64,000 nucleotides of DNA, taken from positions 1-64,000 of the forward strand of contig JBBAAG010000005.1 of NCBI GenBank assembly GCA_041658405.1, written 5' to 3'. Both the position numbers and the translations under genes were made by a program. A model generated the notes under the pieces. That model did not search any database. It saw only the letters and a program-made list of their open reading frames with translations, and had not been told where the DNA came from. Numbering within the stretch: the first letter of the stretch is position 1; each line of letters opens with the position of its first letter. Shown here piece after piece: positions 20,740 to 28,896 of the stretch. The stretch is from Elusimicrobiota bacterium. Lineage in GTDB: Bacteria > Elusimicrobiota > UBA5214 > JBBAAG01.

Positions 20740-21960
20740 GTGGAAAAAACGTTGATAAATTTAGTTTCATCGGTGGTCATAAGGACTGATAGTAAAGTAT
20801 TACTTGTAGTTGCTGACGGGTTGGGTGGGATGGCGTTGCCTGAGACAGGATTATCTGAACTGGAGACTGCGAAACATCCTAACCTTGATTCTTTAGCGCG
20901 TGAGTCTGCTTGTGGGGTGACAACTCCTATTTATCCGGGTATTACGCCGGGAAGCGGGCCTGCGCATTTATCCTTGTTTGGTTATGATCCTACAAAATAC
21001 GAAATCGGGCGCGGGGTATTGGAAGCGCTGGGGTCGGGGATTAAGCTTACTTGCAACGATTTGGCGTGCCGCGCGAATTTTGCTACATATGATAAATCAA
21101 TAAATGAAATTGTTGACCGCCGTGCGGGACGGATACCAACTGATAAGAATAAGGAGTTGTGTTCGTTTCTTCAAAAAAATATTACTGAGATTGACGGTGT
21201 AAAAGTTTTGATTAAGTCCGGAAAAGAGCATAGGTTTGTCGTGGTATTCACAGGGGATGGTTTGGAGTTTAACCTTACTGAAAATGATCCGCAGAAAGAA
21301 CATCGCGCACCGTTAGCAGTGAAGGCGATTGATAATGGGTCGAAAAAAAGTGAAATTGTTATAAATAAGTTCATCGATAGAGTTAAGGAATTACTTAAGG
21401 ATGAGGTTCCGGCAAATTATCCGTTGTTACGCGGGTTTGCTAAGTATCCGGATATACCGTCAATGGGGAAATTGTATAAATTAACCCCTGCGGCAGTTGC
21501 GACGTATCCAATGTACCGCGGGTTAGCGCAATTGGTTGGGATGGAGATCCTGTCCACAGGTGAAACGTTAGCGGATGAAATACGTACCGTAAAAGATAAT
21601 ATGAGTAAATTTGATTTCTTTTATTTGCATATAAAGAAAACTGATGCGATGGGGGAAGATGGTAATTTCGACGGGAAAGTTAAGATGATAGAAGAGATTG
21701 ATAAGTATATACCTGAAATCAGAGGGTTAGGGTTTGATACTATAGTATTTACCGGTGATCATTCAACCCCGGCTGTGATGAAAGGGCATTCGTGGCATCA
21801 CGTACCTGCGCTTATCTGGTCAAAGTTCACGCCAATAAATGATGTGCAGAAGTTTACTGAACGCGAGTGTATGCATGGCAGTCTCGGGAGAATGCATGCG
21901 TGTGAGGTAATGCCGGTGGCTTTGGCGAATGCTCTCAAACTCGGGAAGTATGGCGCATAG
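20740..21960 (+). CDS. apgM: Cofactor-independent phosphoglycerate mutase, archaeal type (ApgM)
   Basis: 406 residues from the GTG at 20740, preferred over the TTG at 20716 because TAGGAGA sits 9 nt upstream. Alkaline-phosphatase-fold motifs are VLLVVADGLGG, TPGSGPAHLSLFGYDP with the likely nucleophile Ser, EIGRGVLEALG, HIKKTDAMGEDG, FTGDHSTP and GHSWHHVPALIW, whose Asp/His residues bind metal. This is the ApgM branch found in archaea and scattered bacteria, distinct from E. coli GpmI/GpmA. It interconverts 3- and 2-phosphoglycerate and continues the glycolytic set. Confidence 0.93.
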   Translation: MEKTLINLVSSVVIRTDSKVLLVVADGLGGMALPETGLSELETAKHPNLDSLARESACGVTTPIYPGITPGSGPAHLSLFGYDPTKYEIGRGVLEALGSGIKLTCNDLACRANFATYDKSINEIVDRRAGRIPTDKNKELCSFLQKNITEIDGVKVLIKSGKEHRFVVVFTGDGLEFNLTENDPQKEHRAPLAVKAIDNGSKKSEIVINKFIDRVKELLKDEVPANYPLLRGFAKYPDIPSMGKLYKLTPAAVATYPMYRGLAQLVGMEILSTGETLADEIRTVKDNMSKFDFFYLHIKKTDAMGEDGNFDGKVKMIEEIDKYIPEIRGLGFDTIVFTGDHSTPAVMKGHSWHHVPALIWSKFTPINDVQKFTERECMHGSLGRMHACEVMPVALANALKLGKYGA

Positions 21961-21976
21961 GGTCTTTTGTATATTA

Positions 21977-22006
21977 TTGACAGAAAGACTTTGGACATAG
22001 TAAAAT
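21977..22006 (+). promoter_or_regulatory. Sigma70-type promoter for the tRNA-Gly/Cys/Val cluster and possibly thrS
   Basis: A perfect TTGACA at 21977-21982 and TAAAAT at 22001-22006, with an 18-nt spacer, lie 38 nt before the first tRNA. No terminator is visible after tRNA-Val, so transcription could run on into thrS-infC-rpmI-rplT. Confidence 0.6.
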
Positions 22007-22043
22007 ATTATAAATGTTTATAGCGTACGGGTGAAATGCGTAT

Positions 22044-22115
22044 GCGGGGGTAGTTCAGTGGTAGAATGTCTGCTTGCCAAGCAGAAGGTCGCGGGTTCGA
22101 ACCCCGTCCCCCGCT
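22044..22115 (+). tRNA. tRNA-Gly(GCC)
   Basis: 72 nt. GCGGGGG pairs with CCCCCGC (22108-22114), discriminator T. The anticodon arm TCTGC-TTGCCAA-GCAGA gives GCC, and the T arm is GCGGGTTCGAACCCCGT. CCA is not encoded. Confidence 0.96.
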
Positions 22116-22141
22116 AATTTTTGTTTTCATAAACGCATTTT

Positions 22142-22213
22142 GGCGTGGTACCCAAGTGGCAAGGGAGGAGTCTGCAAAACTCCGATTCGCCGGTTCGAAT
22201 CCGGCCCACGCCT
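22142..22213 (+). tRNA. tRNA-Cys(GCA)
   Basis: 72 nt. GGCGTGG pairs with CCACGCC (22206-22212), discriminator T. The anticodon arm GGAGT-CTGCAAA-ACTCC gives GCA, and the T arm is GCCGGTTCGAATCCGGC. CCA is not encoded. Confidence 0.96.
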
Positions 22214-22233
22214 TAAAGACAATATAAGTTTAT

Positions 22234-22307
22234 GGGCGGTTAGCTCAGTTGGCTAGAGTACTACCTTGACATGGTAGGGGTCACAGGTTCAAGTCCTGTA
22301 CCGCCCA
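22234..22307 (+). tRNA. tRNA-Val(GAC)
   Basis: 74 nt. GGGCGGT pairs with ACCGCCC (22300-22306), discriminator A. The anticodon arm CTACC-TTGACAT-GGTAG gives GAC, and the T arm is ACAGGTTCAAGTCCTGT. CCA is not encoded. Confidence 0.96.
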
Positions 22308-22375
22308 AGTTTGTTTTTATTAGTAACAATATATACAGACAGAAATTTGAAGTAATAGAAAAAAATTGAGAAAAT

Positions 22376-24127
22376 ATGGAAGTTGTAGAGAAAATGCATT
22401 CGCGTGAAGAGTTGAGTACTCTCCGTCATTCCGCTAGTCATATAATGGCACAAGCTGTGCAAGAACTGTTCCCGGGAACTAAGCTTGCAATCGGCCCATC
22501 GATTGATGACGGGTTTTATTACGATTTTGAACGTTCCGGCGGCAGTGCGTTTACCGTTGAGGATTTTGGTAAAATTGAACAGCGTATGCGCGAGATTGTT
22601 AATGAAAACACTGTATTTGTACGCACAGAAATCGGGAAACCTGAAGCTATTAAGATGTTTGCTGAACTCGGGGAGAAGTATAAGGTTGAACTGATAGACG
22701 GTATCCCGGATGCAACTGTGTCTATGTACACGCAGGGAAAGTTTACCGATCTCTGCCGCGGGCCGCATATGAATACTACCGGTGAAATTAAGTATTTTAA
22801 GCTTTTATCCGTAGCAGGTGCGTACTGGCGCGGGGATGAGAAACGTGAACAATTGCAGCGTATATATGCTACTGCGTTCTTTACAAAGCAGGAACTTGAG
22901 GATTATCTGAAACTTCTGGAAGAAGCTAAACTGCGGGATCATCGCAAGCTAGGGCGTGACCTTGACCTGTTTGGTATCTATGAAGAGGCAGGGCCGGGGC
23001 TTATCTTCTGGCATCCTAAAGGAGCGTTAATACGTAAAACTATAGAAGATTTCTGGAGAGAAGAACATCTGAAGAACGGGTATGATATATTATTTACGCC
23101 GCATATAGCAAAAATTGATCTTTGGCAGATTTCGGGGCATTGGGATTTTTACCGGGAGAATATGTACTCTCCTATGGAAATTGATAAGCAGGATTATGAA
23201 ATTAAGCCAATGAACTGCCCGTTTCATATACTGGTTTATAAATCAGCGTTAAGAAGTTACCGCGAATTGCCGTTCAGGTGGTGTGAGCTTGGGACGGTGT
23301 ACCGGTATGAACGGTCCGGTGTGCTGCACGGGTTAATGCGGGTACGCGGGTTTACCCAGGATGATGCGCATATTTTTTGCCGTTTAGACCAGATAGAAGA
23401 TGAAGTGGTTAACGCATTAAATTTTGTGGTGTATATCCTCAAAACATTTGGGTTTGAGAATTATGAAGTGTATATTTCTACACGGCCGCCTAATTCAGTA
23501 GGTAGTACTGAAAACTGGTCCCGCGCAGAAAATGCGTTGAAAACTGCACTGGAAAAAATTGGGTTAACATACCAGATAGATCCCGGAGCGGGTGTGTTCT
23601 ACGGCCCAAAGATTGATATCAAAATTAAGGATTGTTTAAACCGTACGTGGCAGTGTTCAACAATACAGGTGGATTTTAACTTACCGGAGAGGTTTAATGT
23701 TACCTACCGCAACAACGAGGGTAAGGATGAAACTGTTATTATGATACACCGCGCGTTGATGGGTTCGCTTGAACGGTTCTTTGGAGTGTTAATTGAACAC
23801 TACGCCGGCGCGTTCCCTGTGTGGTTATCACCTGTGCAAGTGCTTATCGCAACAATAACGGATAAACAGGATGAGTATGCAAAACAGGTGTGTGATGTAT
23901 TGAAATCAAACGGTATCCGTGCGAAGTTGGATCTGCGGAATGAAAAGATCGGGTTAAAGATAAGGGAAGCAGAACTACAAAAAGTGCCGTTTACCATAGT
24001 ACTGGGTAAACGTGAAGTTGAAAATAAGGTGTTAAGTGTGCGTCAGCATAAAAAAGGTGATCTTGGCAGTATGGACTTGTCAAGTTTTACGGCTCAGGTT
24101 ACTGAGCTAATAAAAACTAAGAAATAG
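22376..24127 (+). CDS. thrS: Threonyl-tRNA synthetase lacking the N-terminal TGS domain
   Basis: 583 residues, about 60 shorter than the usual 640. It starts directly at the editing domain: RHSASHIMAQAVQELFP (HxxxH zinc-like site) and CRGPH, then AGAYWRGDEKREQLQRIY. The class II core has KPMNCPFHILVYK (zinc Cys), FRWCELGTVYRYE (motif 2), GVLHGLMRVRGFTQDDAHIF and MIHRALMGSLERFFGVLIEH (motif 3). The C-terminal anticodon-binding domain ends the protein. tRNA-Val stops 68 nt upstream, so no TGS coding sequence was missed. The ribosome-binding site is weak (TTGAGAAAAT); ATG 22394 is an alternative start. It is followed closely by infC, as in many bacteria. Confidence 0.95.
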   Translation: MEVVEKMHSREELSTLRHSASHIMAQAVQELFPGTKLAIGPSIDDGFYYDFERSGGSAFTVEDFGKIEQRMREIVNENTVFVRTEIGKPEAIKMFAELGEKYKVELIDGIPDATVSMYTQGKFTDLCRGPHMNTTGEIKYFKLLSVAGAYWRGDEKREQLQRIYATAFFTKQELEDYLKLLEEAKLRDHRKLGRDLDLFGIYEEAGPGLIFWHPKGALIRKTIEDFWREEHLKNGYDILFTPHIAKIDLWQISGHWDFYRENMYSPMEIDKQDYEIKPMNCPFHILVYKSALRSYRELPFRWCELGTVYRYERSGVLHGLMRVRGFTQDDAHIFCRLDQIEDEVVNALNFVVYILKTFGFENYEVYISTRPPNSVGSTENWSRAENALKTALEKIGLTYQIDPGAGVFYGPKIDIKIKDCLNRTWQCSTIQVDFNLPERFNVTYRNNEGKDETVIMIHRALMGSLERFFGVLIEHYAGAFPVWLSPVQVLIATITDKQDEYAKQVCDVLKSNGIRAKLDLRNEKIGLKIREAELQKVPFTIVLGKREVENKVLSVRQHKKGDLGSMDLSSFTAQVTELIKTKK

Positions 24128-24151
24128 AGGAGGAACAGGAGTATTATTATT
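24128..24151 (+). promoter_or_regulatory. infC ribosome-binding region with AUU start codon
   Basis: AGGAGG just after the thrS stop and AGGAG at 24137-24141 precede a run of three in-frame ATT codons. The last ATT (24149) is 7 nt from AGGAG. No ATG, GTG or TTG lies in frame between the thrS stop and the GTG at 24272, which is well inside conserved IF3 sequence. An AUU start is the known autoregulatory feature of infC, since IF3 discriminates against it. Confidence 0.75.
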
Positions 24152-24670
24152 GTAAGAGCACGGGTTAATACCCAGATTCGTGTCCCAGAGGTTAGGGTAA
24201 TTGATATTGATGGAAAACAGGTCGGTGTCATACCGATACAACAGGCAATAGACCTTGCAAAACAGCAAGGGGTGGATCTTGTAGAGATTTCACCAAATGC
24301 AAACCCGCCGGTTTGCAGGGTTATTGAGTATAGTAAATACTGTTACGAACAACAAAAGAAGATCAAGCAGCAACAGAAAAAACAGCAGGGCGGAGAGGTT
24401 AAGGAAATACGTTTTCGTCCCAGAATCGGGCCGCATGATTTTGAGACAAAGCTTAACCATATAAAAGCATTTCTTGGAGAAAGAAATAAAGTTAAGGTTA
24501 CCATACAGTTATGGGGACGTGAACGACAGCATAAGGATTTAGGACAGGCGTTATTGCAGAAAGTGAAGGACCAGACAGCTGAAGTGGCAAATATTGAGAA
24601 CGAAAATTTTTATGGTATCGACGGGCCGATTGGGATGCTATTGACGCCAAAGTCTAAAGTTGTAGTATAA
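24149..24670 (+). CDS. infC: Translation initiation factor IF-3
   Basis: 173 residues if started at the ATT at 24149. The N-terminal domain reads RVNTQIRVPEVRVID, GVIPIQQAIDLA, VDLVEISPNANPPVCRVIEYSKYCYEQ; the C-terminal domain has KEIRFRPRIGPHDFETKLNH and KVTIQLWGRE. These are textbook IF3 motifs covering both lobes. IF3 binds the 30S subunit and proofreads start codons. Starting at the first canonical codon (GTG 24272) would remove about 41 conserved residues, so the noncanonical start is required. It sits in the thrS-infC-rpmI-rplT order, where IF3 autoregulation is known in E. coli. Confidence 0.93.
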   Translation: MVRARVNTQIRVPEVRVIDIDGKQVGVIPIQQAIDLAKQQGVDLVEISPNANPPVCRVIEYSKYCYEQQKKIKQQQKKQQGGEVKEIRFRPRIGPHDFETKLNHIKAFLGERNKVKVTIQLWGRERQHKDLGQALLQKVKDQTAEVANIENENFYGIDGPIGMLLTPKSKVVV

Positions 24671-24697
24671 AAGAAAGGGATAAAAGGTATTAGAAAA

Positions 24698-24895
24698 ATG
24701 GGTAAAATGAAATCACATAGCGGCGCAAAAAAAAGGTTTAAAATGACCGGTACAGGTAAAGTTAAATACAAAAAAAACGGTACCCGGCATTTATTGACAG
24801 GGAAATCGTCAAAACGTATGCGGCATAACCGTAAGTTAAACGTATTGGGTGAGACAGAAACGAAACGTATACACCGGTTATTGCCATACGCGTAA
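24698..24895 (+). CDS. rpmI: 50S ribosomal protein L35
   Basis: 65 residues, normal size and very basic: KMKSHSGAKKRFKMTGTGKV, HLLTGKSSKRMRHNRK and a C-terminal RIHRLLPYA. It lies 27 nt after infC with AAAGAAAGGG upstream. L35 is a late-assembling protein of the large subunit. It belongs to the infC-rpmI-rplT unit. Confidence 0.97.
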   Translation: MGKMKSHSGAKKRFKMTGTGKVKYKKNGTRHLLTGKSSKRMRHNRKLNVLGETETKRIHRLLPYA

Positions 24896-24965
24896 GTAAT
24901 ATGGATCTAAATTAAATAGTGTTTTGGTAGTTATAGAAAAAACGGTATGATTAGGAGATAAACAA

Positions 24966-25328
24966 ATGGTTAGGGTAAGTAGCGGTAAAGAGTCGCATGC
25001 ACGGAAAAAAAGGTTATTCAAACAAGCTAAAGGGTATAGATACGGCAAAAGTAAAAAGTTTGAAGCAGCAAAAGAGCAGGTTTATAAGTCAATGGCTTAT
25101 GCTTTTGCCGGGAGAAAAGATAAGAAAGCGGACTTCCGGAGTTTGTGGACTATACGCATAAACACTGCAGTAAGGTCTTTTGGGTTGAACTACAGCCAGT
25201 TTATTGACGGGTTGAATAAAAGTAAGATCGGCCTTGACCGCAAAATATTGTCTGAACTCGCAGTGAATGATATGGAAGCGTTTGCAAAGGTTGTTGAAGC
25301 TGTTAAACCCGCGTTAAAAAAAGCATAA
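24966..25328 (+). CDS. rplT: 50S ribosomal protein L20
   Basis: 120 residues. The basic N-terminus [20 protein letters not shown] and the conserved [20 protein letters not shown] and [12 protein letters not shown] blocks are diagnostic (here with RKDKKADF). It binds 23S rRNA early in assembly; in E. coli and Bacillus it also represses its own operon by binding the mRNA. A clean TTAGGAG site precedes the ATG. The 70-nt gap after rpmI shows no obvious L20 target hairpin by eye. Confidence 0.97.
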   Translation: MVRVSSGKESHARKKRLFKQAKGYRYGKSKKFEAAKEQVYKSMAYAFAGRKDKKADFRSLWTIRINTAVRSFGLNYSQFIDGLNKSKIGLDRKILSELAVNDMEAFAKVVEAVKPALKKA

Positions 25329-26681
25329 ATGGCTTTTAGCCAAAAGTTTAAGTTAACAGCAACGCAGGTTATATCAATAGGGTTTGTGGGATTAATTCTT
25401 GTTGGTACCTTAGCGCTATTTTTGCCTTTCGCTGCAAAAAATGGTTTTAAGTTCAGTTTTATTGATGCGTTGTTTACTTCTACATCCGCGGTATGCGTCA
25501 CCGGCCTTGTGGTGGTTGATATCGGGGAAAACCTTACCTTATTTGGCCAAATTGTCGTTTTGTTGTTGATACAGCTTGGCGGGTTGGGGTATATGACAAT
25601 CTCAACATTAATATTCATGTTGTTCCGGCAACAGATTTCTATTGTGAATAGGCTGGCTTTAAAAGATGCGCTACAAAAAAGTAATTTTGAAAACATTTTT
25701 AGTTTTGTATTATTCGTTGTAAAGTCTACAATTATTATTGAGTTAATCGGTTCGGCTGTGCTTGCGGTAAGTTTTATTCCTAAACATGGTTTTCTTAAAG
25801 GTATTTACTACAGTGTTTTTCATGCAGTAGCAGCTTTTTGTAATGCAGGGTTTAGTTTATATTCTACAAACCTATTAAATTGCCAGCGTGATCTCATAGT
25901 TAATTTCGGAATAATCGTTCTTATAATTATAGGTGGTATAGGGTTCCCTGTACTCTACGAGTTGATATACCTTAAAAAACAGCAAAGGGTGTCATTACAA
26001 ACAAAAATAGTGGTAGTGTCCACTATTGCGCTTGTGCTTATAGGTACGGTACTGATTTTTTATGCTGAAGCGTTTAATCAAAATACGGATATTCCCAAGG
26101 ATTCGTTTGGGTTAGCCCTGACGTCGTTATTCCAGAGTGTTACAGCGCGTACAGCAGGGTTTAATACAGTTAATATAGGTGCAATGACAACTACCAGTTT
26201 GGTTGTATTGATGGGATTAATGTTTATCGGCGCATCACCCAGCAGTACCGGCGGGGGTATTAAGACGGTTACATTTACGGTGATTGTTTATACGTTGCTA
26301 AATGTTTTCCGTGGAAAAAAGGAAGTTAACATACGTGATCGCCGTATACCGGATATAACGGTGATGAACGCATTAATTATTTTTGTAATATCAATCCTTT
26401 GGTGTATCTTTGCTGTAGTATTTATCAATATTGCTGATGATCATAGTTTGTTAAATGTAGTATTTGAAGTTATCTCGGCGTTTGGTACAGTGGGATTGTC
26501 GGTGGGTAATCCTCAAAATAGTGCGTTAAGTTTTTGTTCTTTACTGTCAGAATTTAGTAAAATAGTAATCATATTGACAATGTTTATCGGTAGGGTTGGA
26601 TTTATGACAATAGGGTTTGCAATGTTAACTATGCAACCGTCAAAGATAAAATATCCGGAAGAACAGGTGAATGTAGGGTAA
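25329..26681 (+). CDS. ktrB: TrkH/KtrB family potassium transporter subunit
   Basis: 450 residues, highly hydrophobic. The four pore-loop motifs each keep the filter glycine: TSTSAVCVTGLVV, AFCNAGFSLYS, TARTAGFNTVN and SAFGTVGLSVGN. GASPSSTGGGIKTVT and the C-terminal FIGRVGFMTIGFAM are also typical. The size fits KtrB better than E. coli TrkH (483). It forms the membrane channel of a Na+- or H+-dependent K+ uptake system with the RCK subunit encoded next. The ATG follows the rplT stop with no gap, which is unusual for a change of function within a transcript. Confidence 0.9.
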   Translation: MAFSQKFKLTATQVISIGFVGLILVGTLALFLPFAAKNGFKFSFIDALFTSTSAVCVTGLVVVDIGENLTLFGQIVVLLLIQLGGLGYMTISTLIFMLFRQQISIVNRLALKDALQKSNFENIFSFVLFVVKSTIIIELIGSAVLAVSFIPKHGFLKGIYYSVFHAVAAFCNAGFSLYSTNLLNCQRDLIVNFGIIVLIIIGGIGFPVLYELIYLKKQQRVSLQTKIVVVSTIALVLIGTVLIFYAEAFNQNTDIPKDSFGLALTSLFQSVTARTAGFNTVNIGAMTTTSLVVLMGLMFIGASPSSTGGGIKTVTFTVIVYTLLNVFRGKKEVNIRDRRIPDITVMNALIIFVISILWCIFAVVFINIADDHSLLNVVFEVISAFGTVGLSVGNPQNSALSFCSLLSEFSKIVIILTMFIGRVGFMTIGFAMLTMQPSKIKYPEEQVNVG

Positions 26682-26689
26682 TAATTAAT

Positions 26690-27388
26690 ATGGCAAAAAA
26701 ACAAAAGAATTATGTAGTGATCGGGTTAGGGAGTTTTGGCGCAAATATTTCACGTGCGTTGACCAAGCTTGGATGCCAGGTTTTGGGGATTGATGTGAAT
26801 GAAGATAACGTAAAAAATATTGCTAATGAGATAAACCAGGCTGTGCAAGCTGATGCAGCGGACCAAAAAACGTTGAATGAGCTGGGTATAACGGATTTTG
26901 AAACCGTGATAGTATCCATCGGCGAAAATGTTGAGGCAAGTATTTTTATTACTTTGTTATTGAAAGAAATGGGTGTGCGGAACTTAATAGTCCGCGGGGT
27001 TAATCCCATGCACGCGCAGTTATTGTCAAAAGTCGGAGCGGACCGCATTGTGTTTCCGGAGAAGGAAATGGCTGAACGGTTGGCTGAGAGCCTGGTCTCT
27101 CCTAATATTATTGAACAAATAGAATTATCGCCGGAATATAATATTACCGAAATATTGTTGCCTCAAATGTTAAAGGGTAAAACTATTAAGGAAGCTGATA
27201 TCCGTGCGAGGTTTAATTTGCATGTAATCGGGCTCCGGCGTAAGATGCCGGTTGTCCTTGAAGATGGGGAGACGGATTTTAAGGAAGATCTGATTATTGC
27301 GCCACAGCCGGATAGTGAACTTATGGCAGGTGATATTCTTATAATCCTCGGGCGTGATGAGGATATGAATAAATTTAAGCATTTATAG
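26690..27388 (+). CDS. ktrA: TrkA/KtrA potassium uptake regulatory subunit
   Basis: 232 residues: one RCK_N domain (VIGLGSFGANISRALTKLG, with the nucleotide-contact acid in LGIDVNED), then LLKEMGVRNLIVRGVNP and an RCK_C domain (about residues 140-230, ending GDILIILGRDEDMNKF). It binds ATP/ADP or NAD(H) and gates the channel subunit encoded 8 nt upstream. The single RCK_N plus RCK_C length is that of KtrA rather than the duplicated TrkA. Confidence 0.92.
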   Translation: MAKKQKNYVVIGLGSFGANISRALTKLGCQVLGIDVNEDNVKNIANEINQAVQADAADQKTLNELGITDFETVIVSIGENVEASIFITLLLKEMGVRNLIVRGVNPMHAQLLSKVGADRIVFPEKEMAERLAESLVSPNIIEQIELSPEYNITEILLPQMLKGKTIKEADIRARFNLHVIGLRRKMPVVLEDGETDFKEDLIIAPQPDSELMAGDILIILGRDEDMNKFKHL

Positions 27389-27407
27389 GAAGTTAGGAGT
27401 TGTACAG

Positions 27408-27713
27408 GTGTTGTTTATGGTTAAACAAGATGGAAATCAAAAAAAGGGTGGAAGTACTAGCCTTACTGACGCGTTGGAGCTTGGGAAGTTTTATTTTATT
27501 AATCAAAAGTATGACGAGGCAGTGAAGTGTTTTGAGGATATTAATGCAAAAAGCCCGGGGAACGAAGATGTATTATATAATTTAGGATTATGTTATGAAA
27601 TGATTGGTAACACTGCCCGCGCACAGGATTGTTATGATAATGTTTTGGCATTAAACAGAAAACATAAACTTGCAAAAAAACATCTTGAAAAACTGTTAGG
27701 GATTAATAAATGA
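27408..27713 (+). CDS. Small tetratricopeptide (TPR) protein
   Basis: 101 residues from GTG at 27408, with TTAGGAG 8 nt upstream; ATG 27417 is an alternative. No signal peptide. At least two TPR units are visible: ALELGKFYFINQKYDEAVKCFEDI and DVLYNLGLCYEMIGNTARAQDCYDNVLAL. It probably acts as a cytoplasmic protein-interaction module. The stop overlaps the pheS start (ATGA at 27710), so it is translationally coupled to pheS. No specific role can be given. Confidence 0.8.
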   Translation: MLFMVKQDGNQKKGGSTSLTDALELGKFYFINQKYDEAVKCFEDINAKSPGNEDVLYNLGLCYEMIGNTARAQDCYDNVLALNRKHKLAKKHLEKLLGINK

Positions 27714-28789
27714 CATTAACCGAACTTCTGGAGATTATTGAAAAAACAGCGGTTGAAGCTGAACGTGAAATAACGGATACTCAGAATTTAGAAACACTTG
27801 AACGTATAAAAAATAAGTATCTCAGCCGGCAAGGCGCGGTCGCGCAGTTGTTTCAGCAACTAGGAGTTGTGCCTAATGAGGATAGGCCGGCTGCCGGGAA
27901 AAATATTAATGAGCTTAAACTGAAACTTGAAGACGGGTGGAAAAAAAGAAAGGTAGAGCTTGATTCTGGGGGAAGCAGTAATATTGCCGGTGGAAGAATA
28001 CAAGCTGATTATACACTACCTGGAAAAGATTTACCGCACGGGCATGAACATGTGCTTACGAAAACTGTTAATAAAATGATTGATGTATTCAAGTACCTGG
28101 GGTTCAACGTTGCTGACGGGCCGGAGATTGAAGATGAATACCATAATTTTGAAGCACTGAACATTCCTTCAACCCATCCCGCCAGGGATATGCAGGATAC
28201 GTTTTATGTTCATAGTTTTACGGAGAAAGATAAATGTGTTGACCCGTTAACCCGTCCTGCGCATCTTTTACGTACACATACAAGCCCTGTGCAGATACGG
28301 GTGATGAAAAATTCAATCCCGCCTCTACGCGTGATTTGTCCGGGACGTGTTTACCGTCATGATGAAATTGATGCTTCGCATTCAACTGTGTTTCATCAGG
28401 TAGAAGGATTAGCCGTAGGAGAGAAGATTACATTCGCACAGTTGAAAGGCGTGCTTACGGCATTTATTAAAACATTTTTTGGTGACAATACTAAAGCGCG
28501 GTTTCGTCCGAGTTATTTTCCGTTTGTAGAACCCGGTGCGGAAGTTGATATGACCTGCCCGTTTTGTAAAGGGCCTGGGTGTAATGTTTGTAAATACTCA
28601 GGGTACGTTGAAATACTGGGTGCAGGTATGGTTCATCCTAACGTGTTTAAAGCCGTAGGGTATGATGTGAAGAAGTATACAGGTTACGCGTTTGGTATCG
28701 GTGTGGAACGCGTTGCTATGCTGAAATATAACATTAACGACATGCGTTTATTCTACGAAAATGACTTGCGTTTCATCAATCAGTTTTAA
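27710..28789 (+). CDS. pheS: Phenylalanyl-tRNA synthetase alpha subunit
   Basis: 359 residues. An N-terminal coiled-coil tRNA-binding arm (residues 1-90) is followed by the class II core: HEHVLTKTVNKMIDVF, EIEDEYHNFEALNIPSTHPARDMQDTF, LLRTHTSPVQIRVM, CPGRVYRHDEIDASHSTVFHQVEG (motif 2), RPSYFPFVEPGAEVDM, and GYAFGIGVERVAMLKY (motif 3). A CxxC pair (CPFCKGPGCNVCKYSG) lies before the end, as in several bacterial PheS. It works as an alpha2-beta2 tetramer with PheT, whose gene is 11 kb downstream rather than adjacent. Confidence 0.97.
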   Translation: MTLTELLEIIEKTAVEAEREITDTQNLETLERIKNKYLSRQGAVAQLFQQLGVVPNEDRPAAGKNINELKLKLEDGWKKRKVELDSGGSSNIAGGRIQADYTLPGKDLPHGHEHVLTKTVNKMIDVFKYLGFNVADGPEIEDEYHNFEALNIPSTHPARDMQDTFYVHSFTEKDKCVDPLTRPAHLLRTHTSPVQIRVMKNSIPPLRVICPGRVYRHDEIDASHSTVFHQVEGLAVGEKITFAQLKGVLTAFIKTFFGDNTKARFRPSYFPFVEPGAEVDMTCPFCKGPGCNVCKYSGYVEILGAGMVHPNVFKAVGYDVKKYTGYAFGIGVERVAMLKYNINDMRLFYENDLRFINQF

Positions 28790-28896
28790 TTCATGTGAAT
28801 AAGTTCACTTTGATATATGGTTGTTAATTACATAAGATTTAATGTGTGTATTTAAAAAATAATGTTTAAAAGAAATTGTTTATAGGAAAGGCATTT

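Noticed and set aside
22074..22256. 60-codon open frame across the tRNA cluster
   Set aside because: It covers the tRNA-Gly, tRNA-Cys and tRNA-Val genes, so the frame is accidental.
24272..24670. Short IF3 form starting at GTG 24272
   Set aside because: It would drop the conserved N-terminal segment beginning RVNTQIRVPEVRVI, which is in frame just upstream.
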